Source: Nakamurella deserti
Lineage (GTDB): Bacteria; Actinomycetota; Actinomycetes; Mycobacteriales; Nakamurellaceae
Direction: 5' to 3'
Assembly (NCBI RefSeq): GCF_003260015.1
Contig: NZ_QCXS01000002.1
Coordinates: 1,674,001 to 1,738,000 of the forward strand
DNA length: 64,000 nucleotides
In this document: piece by piece, positions 50,186 through 58,490 of the stretch
Numbering within the stretch: the stretch's first letter is position 1
Layout: every line of letters begins with the position of its first letter
Program-made: the position numbers and the translations under genes
The notes under the pieces: model-generated
Databases searched by the model: none
The model's input: only the letters and a program-made list of their open reading frames with translations
What the model was told of the DNA's origin: nothing

Positions 50186-50287
50186 ACGGCAACCGCACTT
50201 GTCGGTGTGCTGCAGGTGCCAGCGCACCCGCTCCTCCATGGACGCCTTGGCGCCGAGGACGTGTTCGTCGTGCCAGTCGGTGTTCAT
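50123..50287 (-). CDS. Small protein with CGCRPIP motif
   Basis: 54 residues from ATG 50287 (GTG 50323 is an alternative; no good ribosome site). Residues MEERVRWHLQHTDKCGCRPIP resemble short actinobacterial proteins of unknown function with HW/CGCRPIP; here read as ERVRWHLQHTDKCGC. Two Cys and nearby His could bind metal. Its C-terminal ~20 codons are the unit duplicated in the downstream array. Confidence 0.65.
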   Translation of the reverse strand: MNTDWHDEHVLGAKASMEERVRWHLQHTDKCGCRPIPRDVQDVIDQKATQGADA

Positions 50288-50354
50288 GACTCCATTGAAC
50301 GCCGCGGCTGTGACACCCGCCACCGGTGCGACGCGACGACCTCGGTGTACCGGT

Positions 50355-51059
50355 TCAGCTCGTCGGCACCCGGGCGATCACGACGAACTCGTTGTAGACG
50401 AACAGCTTTCCGGTCCACCGCGGGAACGGGAACGAGTACCGGCGCGCGACCTGGAGGCCGAGATCGGCACACAGCGCCGTCAGCTCGTCGAACCCGCTGA
50501 ACACGACGTGCGTGGGGTCCGAGGCGTATCCACGCTCCTGCGGGGTGAACAGCACCAGCCTGCCCCCCGGCCGCAACGCCGGCAGGTAGCTGCCGAGCAC
50601 GGTGCGGGCCTCTGCCGGGGTGAGGTGCTCGACGAGGTGGGCGGCCAGCAACGCGTCGAACCCGCCCGGCGCCGACATCGCGGGGTCGGCGAAGAACTCG
50701 ACGTCGGTGTGGGCGTCGCCGCCCGCAGCGCGCGCGACGGCCACCGAATGCGGGTTGTGGTCCACCCCGACGCTGCCCGCGGGCAGGTTGCCCAGATTGC
50801 GTCCGGTACCGCAACCGACGTCGAGCGTGCGCCCCAGACGCAGCGCCCGCAGGTGCAGCTGCCAGGGCAGTTGCACGCGCAGCAGCTTCTTCCACCACTT
50901 GCCCTGCAGCCGCTCCAGCCGCTCGGCGTAGTCCCGGTCGGCGGTGGCGGGTGCGCCGGCGGGGGCGTCCGTCGCCGGTCCCGGCCCGGTGACGGGGGAC
51001 GGCGGCGTCACCGCGGGACCCCGGGACCCGGTCGTCGTTGGATCCCGCGTGTCAGCCAT
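50355..51059 (-). CDS. Class I SAM-dependent methyltransferase
   Basis: 234 residues from ATG 51059. A Pro/Ala/Thr-rich N-terminus of ~40 residues is followed by motif I LDVGCGTGRNLGNL, motif II FDALLAAHLVEHLTP and PGGRLVLFTPQERG. Methyltransf_11-type fold; the acceptor is unknown. Confidence 0.87.
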   Translation of the reverse strand: MADTRDPTTTGSRGPAVTPPSPVTGPGPATDAPAGAPATADRDYAERLERLQGKWWKKLLRVQLPWQLHLRALRLGRTLDVGCGTGRNLGNLPAGSVGVDHNPHSVAVARAAGGDAHTDVEFFADPAMSAPGGFDALLAAHLVEHLTPAEARTVLGSYLPALRPGGRLVLFTPQERGYASDPTHVVFSGFDELTALCADLGLQVARRYSFPFPRWTGKLFVYNEFVVIARVPTS

Positions 51060-51101
51060 GCCCTTGATGGTGCCAGCTGTCGGACCCTGTCCCGAACACG
51101 C

Positions 51102-52139
51102 TCACAGAAGGTCGGGGTGGTGCCGGGCCGCGACGTCCGGGTGCGCCCGCAACCGTGACTTCAACGCGTTCTCGCCGTAGGTGGAGAAGATGGGGTTGTC
51201 GGGGTCGGCGGTGACGCCGGTGGCGGCACCCGTCAGCGCCGGGTCCAGGGGCAGCACGGGGATGGTCGCGTCCAGCGCGGGGTTGAAGAAGAACGGGATC
51301 GAGATGCGGGTGCTCCCGGCCGGTGGCGAGATCACCCGATGCACGGTCGCTTTGAGGTAACCGTCGGTCGCGACCTCCAGCAGCTCACCGATGTTCACCA
51401 CGAACGCCCCGGGAACCGGTGGGGCGTCGATCCATTCGCCGTCCTTCTCCACCTGTAGCCCGCCCTTGCCCGGTTCGACGAGCAGCAGGGTCAGCACACC
51501 GGCGTCCTTGTGCGCTCCGACTCCCTGCCTGGCCTGGTCGTCGTCCCGTCCGGGGTAGCGGACGATCTTGATCAACACCGACGGCTTCCCGGCGAACGCC
51601 GCGTCGAAGACGTCCGCCGGGGCGCCGAGGGACTCCGCCCACGCCCGCAGCAGTCGCATGCCGATGGCCGACAGCGTCTCGTCCCAGCGGGTGACCACCC
51701 GCTGGAGGGCGGGCAACGACGCCGGCCACTGGTTGGGGCCCTCCAGGCGCAGGTAGTCGGGCACACCGGGGCCGCGGGGGACGGCGGGTCGCTCGGCTCC
51801 GATGTCGATCTGTTCCCGCCAGTCGACCTCGCCCCTGGTCAGCTCACCGCCGACCCGGGTCCAGCCCCGGAAGTGCGGCGAGTTGACGTTCTCGATCGCC
51901 CGCTTGTCGGCCTCCGGAAGGGCGAAGAACGCCTCGGCGGTCGCGAGCAGCTCGGCGGTGAGCGCGGGATCGACGCCGTGGCCCACCAGGTAGAAGAAGC
52001 CGTACTCGTGGGTGGCGTCCCGCAACGCGGCCCGGAAGGCCGCGGCCTCGTCCTCGCCGGCGTCGAGTCGCGAGAGATCCAGCACCGGCAGGCTGGCGGC
52101 GGTCCCGGACGTCGGTGCGGTGGGTGTGGACGCCGTCAT
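51102..52139 (-). CDS. 2-oxoglutarate/Fe(II) oxygenase, isopenicillin-N-synthase family
   Basis: 345 residues from ATG 52139 (GGGAG 5 nt upstream). The N-terminal DIOX_N is LDLSRLDAGEDEAAAFR, YGFFYLVGHGVD. Iron ligands: GAHKDAGVLTLL (HxD) and LKATVHRVIS (second His). The 2OG-binding Arg is in STRISIPFFF. The substrate is unknown; despite the family name a beta-lactam role is not implied. The upstream region holds the 33-bp repeat. Confidence 0.9.
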   Translation of the reverse strand: MTASTPTAPTSGTAASLPVLDLSRLDAGEDEAAAFRAALRDATHEYGFFYLVGHGVDPALTAELLATAEAFFALPEADKRAIENVNSPHFRGWTRVGGELTRGEVDWREQIDIGAERPAVPRGPGVPDYLRLEGPNQWPASLPALQRVVTRWDETLSAIGMRLLRAWAESLGAPADVFDAAFAGKPSVLIKIVRYPGRDDDQARQGVGAHKDAGVLTLLLVEPGKGGLQVEKDGEWIDAPPVPGAFVVNIGELLEVATDGYLKATVHRVISPPAGSTRISIPFFFNPALDATIPVLPLDPALTGAATGVTADPDNPIFSTYGENALKSRLRAHPDVAARHHPDLL

Positions 52140-52183
52140 GGTTGCTCCCTCGTGCCTGTGGCCGGCCCCGATGTTACTGACCC

Positions 52184-52315
52184 GTGATCGGGTGCGGTGC
52201 CGGTCCGGGTGGGCGGGTGAATGGGTGCGGTGCCGGTCCGGGTGGGCGGGTGATCGGGTGCGGTGCCGGTCCGGGTGGGCGGGTGATCGGGTGCGGTGCC
52301 GGTCCGGGTGGGCGG
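52184..52315. repeat. 33-bp tandem repeat, 4 copies, in a divergent promoter region
   Basis: Units start at 52184, 52217, 52250 and 52283, each beginning GTGATCGGGTGCGGTGCC; copy 2 has GTGAAT. Almost identical copies, hence young. The array ends 1 bp before a TACAAC -10 box of the next gene, so it contains that promoter's -35 region. Confidence 0.95.
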
Positions 52316-52316
52316 G

Positions 52317-52322
52317 TACAAC
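52317..52322 (+). promoter_or_regulatory. Leaderless -10 box
   Basis: TACAAC 7 nt before ATG 52330. Similar leaderless -10 boxes precede the genes at 45864 (CACAAT), 59036 (TAGACT), 61679 (TAGCAT) and, on the minus strand, 63603 (TACCGT). Confidence 0.6.
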
Positions 52323-52329
52323 AGCCGGC

Positions 52330-52758
52330 ATGGCTGCAACCACGTCCGCCGTCACGGCCGCCTCCCTGGGCGCCTGGGTGTTGACCTGCAACCCCCGGCT
52401 GACGGACCCGGCGCGGCTCCGCGACGAGGGCGTGGAGCGCTGGTGTGTGGCGTCGAACTACCGCAGCGACCTCTTCGCCCCCGGTCAGCCGGTGCTGCTC
52501 TGGCTGACCGGAACGGACCGGCGGTGGCCGCGTGGGCTGCGCGGCCGGGGCGTGGTGGCGGGACCGGCCACTCCGCCGGGACCGGACGGCCGGTACGTCC
52601 CGCTGCGGCTGGACGTCTGGGACACGTCGGTCGACGTCGTCACGCTCGCCGCGGCCGGACTGGGCGATCTGGAGGTGCTGCGGCAGCCCCGGATCGCCAA
52701 CCCGTCCTTCGTCACCGTCGGGCAGTGGGCCCGGCTGGAGCCGCTGCTCCCCCGTTGA
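52330..52758 (+). CDS. EVE/PUA-like domain protein
   Basis: 142 residues from ATG 52330, leaderless. WVLTCNPRLTDPARLRDEGV, RWCVASNYRSDLFAPGQPVL and LWLTGTDRRWPRGLRGRGVV follow the EVE fold, which reads modified bases in DNA or RNA. Stand-alone EVE proteins have been linked to defence or RNA modification; no restriction or toxin partner is adjacent here. Confidence 0.78.
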   Translation: MAATTSAVTAASLGAWVLTCNPRLTDPARLRDEGVERWCVASNYRSDLFAPGQPVLLWLTGTDRRWPRGLRGRGVVAGPATPPGPDGRYVPLRLDVWDTSVDVVTLAAAGLGDLEVLRQPRIANPSFVTVGQWARLEPLLPR

Positions 52759-52769
52759 CCGGGCCTGGA

Positions 52770-53003
52770 TCAGGTACGGACACCGGGCAGGCCACCGGCT
52801 TCGCCGACGCCGTCAGGGACGTCGCCGGCGCCGCTGTTGATGTCGCTGAGCAGCTGCTTGGGGTCCACACCCAGCTCGGTGACGAGGGCGGGCGGGTTCT
52901 CGATGTCGAACGACTCCGGCAGCTCGGTGCGGGCGCGGGCCGCGTCCTCGGTGCGACCGGCCTGCTCGAGGTGTCCGACGATTTCGTCGCGGGTGATCTC
53001 CAT
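52770..53003 (-). CDS. Small protein, paralogue of 27592 protein
   Basis: 77 residues from ATG 53003 (GGAGG 5 nt upstream). HLEQAGRTEDAARARTELP and LVTELGVDPKQLLSDI parallel the 27592 protein. There is a short Gly/Asp-rich tail. Convergent with the EVE gene (11-bp gap). Function unknown. Confidence 0.75.
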   Translation of the reverse strand: MEITRDEIVGHLEQAGRTEDAARARTELPESFDIENPPALVTELGVDPKQLLSDINSGAGDVPDGVGEAGGLPGVRT

Positions 53004-53276
53004 GGTGTCCTCCGAAGTGCGCCGGCGGGCGTGGGCTGTCTCCATCGGCGTCCCGTCGCGCATCCGCCGGTCTACCCAGGGGCAAGGTCGGCCACACCTA
53101 CGGCCGTTGCGCGGGTGACCGTGACGTCACCCCCGGGGTGACAACCCACTGCATGGTCACCCTCACGGGTCACGGACGAGCGTCTGCCGCCCAGATCACC
53201 GCGCTCCGAGGTCTTCGACACCGACGGATTGCCACTTTCGACCGAACAGCGCGTCCGGATGCCTCATGCTGTGCGC

Positions 53277-54542
53277 ATGACCGAGACCTCCCGCCGGCAG
53301 ACCCGGTCTGCCCGCCACTACCTCGACGCCAGCGCGCACGCGTCGAGCCTGGAGACCACGGTGATGATCGCCGCGCGCACCCTCCGGTTCCCCGTCGCGA
53401 TGGTGACGATCGTCGACGAGCACGAACTGCACGTGATCAGCGCCGTCGGCGTTCCGGCGGGGAGCGTGCTGCCGCGCGCACAGACGATCTGCGACGCCAT
53501 TGTCCGCAGCGGCGGACCGGTGGTCACCGCGGACGCCGTGCACGACGACCGCTTCGCCCACGTGCCGCACGTGGACAGCGGGGACGTGGGCACCTACATC
53601 GGGGTACCCCTCACCGGTCGGGAATCGATGATCATCGGCTCGCTGTGCGTGCTGGACCCGCGGTCGCACCCCGTCGCCCCCGACGACGTCAACCGGCTCG
53701 CGGACTTCGGCCGCATCGTCGAGGACCAGCTCGACCTCATGCGCCGGCTGCACGAGCAACGGCTGCAGCCCGGAGTGGTCGGCGCCGAGATCGCGGACGC
53801 CATCCGGGGCGGAGCCATCGTGCCCTGGTACCAGCCGGTCATCGAGCTGGGCAACGGGCGGCTGATCGGGTTCGAGGCGCTGGCGCGCTGGGACCATCCG
53901 ACGCTTGGCTGGCTGGACCCGAACACCTTCGTGCCGTTCGCCGAGGACAGCGACCTCATCGTCGAGCTGGACCACAGCATCATGCGGCAGGCGCTGACCG
54001 ACCTGGCGCGCTGGACCGGGCGGGTCCCGGACCTGCGGATGGGCGTCAACATGTCCAGCCGCCAGTTCGACCGCCCGGACTGGCGGGACACCGTCCGGGC
54101 CACCCTGGCCGGGACGGGCGCATCGGCGTCGTCGGTGGACCTGGAGCTCACCGAGACCGTCCGGCTGGCCGCCCACCACTCCGACGGCGCGTTCGTCCGG
54201 GAGCTGCAGGCGCTCGGGTTCACCGTGTGGATGGACGACTTCGGCACCGGGTGGTCGTCGCTGGAGTACCTGCTGCGACTGCCGGTCGACGGCATCAAGA
54301 TCGATCGCGTGATGGCGGTGGCGCTGGGCACGCCGGTGGGCAACGCGGTGACCCGGGCGGTGACCGGGATGGCCGCCGACCTCGGCCTGGCCGTCACCAT
54401 CGAAGGCGTGGCCACCGTCGAGCAGGCGGCGCTGGCCGAGCAGCTCGGCTGCCGCTCGGCCCAGGGCTACCTCTGGTCTCGGCCGGTGCCCGCGAGCGAG
54501 GTCGAGACCTCCTGGCTCGACCGGGGGCGCACCGGCGGCTGA
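53277..54542 (+). CDS. GAF-EAL cyclic-di-GMP phosphodiesterase
   Basis: 421 residues from ATG 53277. GAF spans residues ~15-160 (FPVAMVTIVDEHELHVISAV, LPRAQTICDAIVRSGGPVVT). EAL spans ~180-415: GFEALARW (Glu200), NMSSRQFD, LELTETVRL, DDFGTGWSSLEYL, IKIDRVM, EGVAT and QGYLWSRP. All metal and catalytic residues of an active EAL enzyme appear present. It would hydrolyse c-di-GMP to pGpG; the GAF domain should tune it. No GGDEF domain is attached. Confidence 0.92.
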   Translation: MTETSRRQTRSARHYLDASAHASSLETTVMIAARTLRFPVAMVTIVDEHELHVISAVGVPAGSVLPRAQTICDAIVRSGGPVVTADAVHDDRFAHVPHVDSGDVGTYIGVPLTGRESMIIGSLCVLDPRSHPVAPDDVNRLADFGRIVEDQLDLMRRLHEQRLQPGVVGAEIADAIRGGAIVPWYQPVIELGNGRLIGFEALARWDHPTLGWLDPNTFVPFAEDSDLIVELDHSIMRQALTDLARWTGRVPDLRMGVNMSSRQFDRPDWRDTVRATLAGTGASASSVDLELTETVRLAAHHSDGAFVRELQALGFTVWMDDFGTGWSSLEYLLRLPVDGIKIDRVMAVALGTPVGNAVTRAVTGMAADLGLAVTIEGVATVEQAALAEQLGCRSAQGYLWSRPVPASEVETSWLDRGRTGG

Positions 54543-55251
54543 CCCGGTCACTGGCGGCGGACCCGGCACACGGTGCTGACCTGGCGCACCGGTGGCCGGC
54601 CCTGGCGACCTGTGGTCGACCCGGCGCGCAGGGTCGGCTGGATGGGCGCGCCGGCGGTCGACCCGGCGTACCGGCTGACCCGGCGCTCCAGGTGGCCCGG
54701 CGCACCGGCAGTTGAACTGGTGCGCTGCGCCCGGCGCGGCGGCTGACCCGGCTTCCAGGTGGTCGGTCCGGCGCACAGGTGGCCGGCCCGGCGCACCGGT
54801 AGTCCAACTGGCGCGCCTGCCCCGGCCCGGCGCTCGACCCGGCGCACCGGCGGTCCACCCGGCGCAGAGGTGGCCGGCCCGGCGAACCGGCAGTCGAGTT
54901 GGTGCGCCTGCGCCCGGCTCGGCGCTCGACCGGGAGCACCGTCGACGGGTCCTTACGCACGGTGACTGTCTGGCGCCGGCGGCCGACCCGGCGCACCGAC
55001 GGTCGACCCGGCGTACCGGTGAGGGCGGATGCCCCGGGCAGACGGTGACCGACCATCGATTGCCGTCACGAAGCGTGACCTCCAGCGGGCCGCTCGACGT
55101 TGCTTCACCCGTTCGGCCTGCTCAGGTTGTCCACACCTTTCGGATTCCCCGTTCGGCTCGGGCCGAATGAGTGATACTGAGCTGCGGTGACCGGCGACGC
55201 CGATCCCGCCACAGCGCCGGCCGGCGCTGCGACGAAAGCGACCCGGGGGGC
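54543..55251. repeat. Degenerate ~20-bp / ~90-bp repeat region
   Basis: Between the EAL gene and tadB. From ~54560 to ~55020 the motif CCGGCGCACCGG and variants recur every ~20 bp. A higher-order block beginning GGTGGCCGGCCCGGCG-like starts at 54691, 54778 and 54869 (87-91-bp spacing). No coding signal. GATACT at 55173-55178 may be the -10 of the tad genes; a GTG at 55187 opens only a short out-of-frame reading. Confidence 0.8.
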
Positions 55252-56109
55252 ATGGTGGGAGCCGTCATCGGGCTGGTGGCCGGGCTGGGCCTGCTGCTGA
55301 TCTGGAGTGCGTTCAGCCGCCCCCGCGCCACCGCATCGGCACCCCGCCGCGGTCACCGCACCCGCGAGAAACTGGCCCAGGCCGGCCTGACCGGAGTCAA
55401 CCCCACCCAGCTCGTCCTGCTGCAGGTGCTCGGCGGCGTCGTCGGGCTGGCCGTGGTCTTCGTGGTCACCACGTCGCTGGCCGTGTCCACCGTGTTCGCC
55501 GTGTTCGGCGCGATGGTGCCGCGGCTGATGGTGTCGCGGTTGCGCAACCGGCGCCAGTCCGAGCTGCGGGAGGTCTGGCCGGAGGTCGTGGACAACCTGA
55601 CCTCCGGCGTGCGGGCCGGGCTCTCGCTGCCGGAGGCCCTGGCGTCGGTCGGCACCCGCGGACCGGAGGCCATCCGGGAACCGTTCCGGCAGTTCGGGTC
55701 CGACTACCGCGCCACCGGTCGGTTCAACGACTCGATCGACCGGCTCAAGGCCGCCCTGTCCGACCCGACCGGCGACCGGGTCTGCGAGTCGCTGCGGGTC
55801 GCCCGGGAGGTCGGCGGCACCGACCTGGGGCGGCTGCTCAGCACCCTGTCCGGTTTCCTCCGCGACGACGCCCGTACCCGCAGCGAACTGATGGCCCGGC
55901 AGTCCTGGTCGGTGAACGCGGCCCGGGTCGCGGTCAGCGCACCATGGCTGATCCTGCTGCTGCTGGCGACCCAGCAGCAGACCCTCACCGCCTACGACTC
56001 CCCCACCGGCATCGTCATCCTGGCCGCGGGCGCCGCCGTCTCGGTGTTCGCCTACCGCCTCATGATGCGCATCGGCCGGCTCCCGGAAGAGCGGCGGGTG
56101 CTCCGGTGA
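55252..56109 (+). CDS. tadB: Tad-pilus inner-membrane protein TadB
   Basis: 285 residues from ATG 55252, where the first membrane helix begins (VIGLVAGLGLLLIWSAF). The T2SF domain has ELREVWPEVVDNLTSGVRAG and LSLPEALASVGTRGPEAIRE, with further membrane helices near the C-terminus (LILLLLATQQQ). It forms the inner-membrane platform for Flp pilus assembly with TadC, and the next gene overlaps it (GTGA). Confidence 0.88.
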   Translation: MVGAVIGLVAGLGLLLIWSAFSRPRATASAPRRGHRTREKLAQAGLTGVNPTQLVLLQVLGGVVGLAVVFVVTTSLAVSTVFAVFGAMVPRLMVSRLRNRRQSELREVWPEVVDNLTSGVRAGLSLPEALASVGTRGPEAIREPFRQFGSDYRATGRFNDSIDRLKAALSDPTGDRVCESLRVAREVGGTDLGRLLSTLSGFLRDDARTRSELMARQSWSVNAARVAVSAPWLILLLLATQQQTLTAYDSPTGIVILAAGAAVSVFAYRLMMRIGRLPEERRVLR

Positions 56110-57044
56110 ACCTCGTCGTCACCGGCGCCGTCCTCGGTGGCCTGGCCGGTCTGGGCCTGCTGCTCGCGGTCGCCTCGTCGCCGCCGATGCGCCGGCTCAC
56201 ACTGTCCGACCGCATCGCCCCGTACCTGGCCGACGCCCCGCCACCGTCACGGCTGCTGGCCGCGCCCGTACCGACCGGGCCGGCGTCGGTGCTGCAACGG
56301 CTCTCGGTGCCGCTGCTGAAGGACCTGGTCAACCGACTGGACCGCATCGTCGGCGGTCAGGTGTCGGTCCGCCGCCGACTGGCCGCGCTGAACTCGCCAC
56401 TGACCGTCGAGGACTTCCGCGCCGAGCAGGTGGTGTGGGGGGCGATCGGACTGCTCGGCGGGCTCGGTCTCGGCGTCCTGGCCCTGGTGGCCGGTGAGGC
56501 CAATCCGGTCGGCGTCGGTGTCCTGGTGCTGCTGTGCGCCGTCGTCGGGGTCCTCGCCCGCGACCAGTGGCTCACCCGCCAGGTCCGCACCCGCGACGCC
56601 GAGATCCTCGCCGAGTTCCCGGTGGTCGCCGAGATGCTCGCCCTCGCCGTCACCGCCGGTGAGGGACCCAGCGGCGCCATCGAACGCATCACCCACCTCG
56701 CGCACGGCCCACTGGTCGGGCAACTCGCGGGCATCCTGGCCGACACCCGCTCCGGCACACCGTTCCTCGAGGCCGTCACCACCGTCCGCGACCGCACCCG
56801 GCTCGAACCGTTCGCCCGCTTCCTGGACGGGATGGCCGTCGCCATCGAACGCGGCACCCCGCTCGCCGACGTGCTCCGCGCCCAGGCCGCCGACGTCCGC
56901 GCCCTCTCCAAGCGGCAGCTGATGGAGGCCGGCGGCCGCAAGGAGATCGGGATGATGGTGCCCGTCGTCTTCCTGGTGCTGCCCATCACGATCGTCTTCG
57001 CCCTCTACCCCGGCCTCGTCGCCATCACCACGGTGGCGGGCTGA
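56106..57044 (+). CDS. tadC: Tad-pilus inner-membrane protein TadC
   Basis: 312 residues from GTG 56106. It has an N-terminal helix (VVTGAVLGGLAGLGLLLAVA), a T2SF domain (AEFPVVAEMLALAVTAGEGP, FLDGMAVAIERGTPLADVLR), and the C-terminal KEIGMMVPVVFLVLPITIVF and ALYPGLVAI helices typical of TadC. Coupled to tadB. Confidence 0.88.
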   Translation: MNLVVTGAVLGGLAGLGLLLAVASSPPMRRLTLSDRIAPYLADAPPPSRLLAAPVPTGPASVLQRLSVPLLKDLVNRLDRIVGGQVSVRRRLAALNSPLTVEDFRAEQVVWGAIGLLGGLGLGVLALVAGEANPVGVGVLVLLCAVVGVLARDQWLTRQVRTRDAEILAEFPVVAEMLALAVTAGEGPSGAIERITHLAHGPLVGQLAGILADTRSGTPFLEAVTTVRDRTRLEPFARFLDGMAVAIERGTPLADVLRAQAADVRALSKRQLMEAGGRKEIGMMVPVVFLVLPITIVFALYPGLVAITTVAG

Positions 57045-57080
57045 CCCGTCATGCACCCGCACCCACCCGGAAGGACCCCC

Positions 57081-57323
57081 ATGTCGCACCGCGCCCAGAT
57101 CGCCGTCACCCGCGTCACGCTCACCCTGCTCGCCGGCCTCACCGCTCTCGGCACCCGCACCGCCGACGACCGTGACGACCGCGACCGCGACGGCGACCGC
57201 GGCGACGTGCCGGGCTGGGTGATGATCACGTTGATGACCGCGATCGTCGTGGTCGGCCTGCTGGCGGTCTTCCGGGGTCAGGTCACCGACGCGGTGAAGA
57301 CCGCGTTCGACTCGATCAAGTGA
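57081..57323 (+). CDS. Flp-type pilin-like small protein
   Basis: 80 residues from ATG 57081 (GGAAGGA 5 nt upstream). An Asp/Arg-rich middle (TADDRDDRDRDGDRGD) precedes a single C-terminal helix (WVMITLMTAIVVVGLLAVF) and RGQVTDAVKTAFDSIK. Position between tadC and tadE-like genes and the single helix suggest the major pilin, but the usual prepilin G/xxxxE site is not evident. Confidence 0.7.
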   Translation: MSHRAQIAVTRVTLTLLAGLTALGTRTADDRDDRDRDGDRGDVPGWVMITLMTAIVVVGLLAVFRGQVTDAVKTAFDSIK

Positions 57324-57336
57324 GCCGTCGCCGCCG

Positions 57337-57744
57337 ATGAACGTCCGCCCCGACCGGGCCGCGGACCGGGCCGACCGGGGATCGGCGGTGGCCGAGTTCG
57401 CCATGGTCGGTGTCGTGCTGATCCTGCTGTTCTTCGCCGTCGTACAGGGTTGCCTGTGGATCTACACCCGGCACATCCTCGGGTCCGCCGCCGCCGAGGC
57501 CGCGAGATATGCCGGGCTGTCAGAGGTCTCGTCGTTCGACGTGACCCGACGGGTGGCGGACCACCTGGGTGACGGGGTCATCGGCGGGGTCCGCGGCTCG
57601 CTGGTGTGCACCCGGTCCGGCACCGCGGTGATGACCGAGGTCCGGTGCACCGTGCCCGCCCCCGGACTCGTCGGGCTGCTCGACGGTGTGCTGCCCGCGG
57701 TCACCGCGGTCGGACACTCGGCGCGCGAGGGGATCGTCGGGTGA
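57337..57744 (+). CDS. TadE-like minor pilin
   Basis: 135 residues. DRGSAVAEFAMVGVVLILLF, with G/SAVAEF resembling the prepilin cleavage site and glutamate, and the helix continuing to VVQGCLWIYT. The C-terminal part has two Cys (LVCTRSG, EVRCTVPAP) that may form a disulfide. Coupled to the next gene (GTGA). Confidence 0.85.
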   Translation: MNVRPDRAADRADRGSAVAEFAMVGVVLILLFFAVVQGCLWIYTRHILGSAAAEAARYAGLSEVSSFDVTRRVADHLGDGVIGGVRGSLVCTRSGTAVMTEVRCTVPAPGLVGLLDGVLPAVTAVGHSAREGIVG

Positions 57745-58325
57745 CCGGACGCCACCGGGTCGGACAGCGGCCGCCCGGACGATGCCGGGCCGGGCAGCGG
57801 CCACCCGGACAACATCGGGTCGGACAGCGGCCGTCCGGACGATGCGGGGACGGACTGCAGCCGTCCGGACGCCACCGCGCCGCGCCGGCCGACGGGGGTC
57901 GCGCGGTCCTGGAGTTCCTCGTGCTCGGCGTGCTGGTGATGATCCCGGTGCTCTACATCGCCATGTCCGCGCTCACCGTGCAGGCCACCACCTTCGCCGC
58001 CGCCCAGGCCGCCCGTGACGCCGCCCGGCTGCTCGACAACGCCCCCAGCGCCACCACGGGTGAGGCTCGTGCGCTCGCTGCCGCCCGGCAGACCCTGGCC
58101 GATCAGAACCTGGCGACCGGCGGGGTCCGGCTGCACTACGTCGCCACCGGCGCCGACTGCGCCACGGCCCCGGCCCGCCGACCCGACCTCAGTCCCGGTG
58201 CCGTCTACGACGTCTGCATCACCGTGCCGCTCGTGCTGCCCCTGCTGCCGGCCGACCTCACCGCGGCGAACACCATCACCGGCGTGTTCACCCTGCACGT
58301 CGGGGAGTTCCGGGAAACGCGCTGA
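57741..58325 (+). CDS. TadE/TadF-like pseudopilin with N-terminal repeats
   Basis: 194 residues from GTG 57741. Residues 5-44 are four ten-residue repeats (HRVGQRPPGR, CRAGQRPPGQ, HRVGQRPSGR, CGDGLQPSGR) encoded by 30-bp tandem DNA. Then DGGRAVLEFLVLGVLVMIPV (class III-like pilin helix with GRAVLEF) and a soluble C-terminal part with Cys residues in ATGADCATAP and YDVCITV. The basic repeats before the cleavage-site-like segment would be removed with the leader peptide. Confidence 0.83.
   Translation: MTGRHRVGQRPPGRCRAGQRPPGQHRVGQRPSGRCGDGLQPSGRHRAAPADGGRAVLEFLVLGVLVMIPVLYIAMSALTVQATTFAAAQAARDAARLLDNAPSATTGEARALAAARQTLADQNLATGGVRLHYVATGADCATAPARRPDLSPGAVYDVCITVPLVLPLLPADLTAANTITGVFTLHVGEFRETR
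57753..57872 (+). repeat. 30-bp in-frame tandem repeat, 4 copies
   Basis: Units share CGGGTCGGACAGCGGCC and CCCGGACGATGC-like parts. They encode the basic decapeptides at the start of the TadE/F-like protein. Confidence 0.88.
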
Positions 58326-58490
58326 GCGGCGCAGCATTCGTCCGCGAAGCGCGCTGAGCGGCGCAGCGTTCGTCCGAAAGCGCGCTGAGCGGCGCGGCGT
58401 TCGTCCGAGAGGGCGCCGATCAGCGAGCGGTCCGTCCGTACGGGCTCAGATCAGCGAGCGGTCCGTCCGTGAGGGCTCAGATCAGCGAGC
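58320..58490. repeat. Two adjacent 31-32-bp repeat families at convergent gene ends
   Basis: Family 1, core CGCTGAGCGGCGCAGC, starts at 58320, 58352 and 58383; its first copy contains the stop codon of the TadE/F-like gene. Family 2, core ATCAGCGAGCGGTCC, starts at 58418, 58449 and 58480; its last copy contains the stop codon of the minus-strand gene at 58477. Each gene end has thus been copied three times toward the other. Confidence 0.88.

Noticed and set aside
52184..52315. Possible CRISPR array
   Set aside because: The units are directly contiguous with no unique spacers; it is a tandem repeat. The same holds for 49540-50185, 54560-55020 and 58320-58490.
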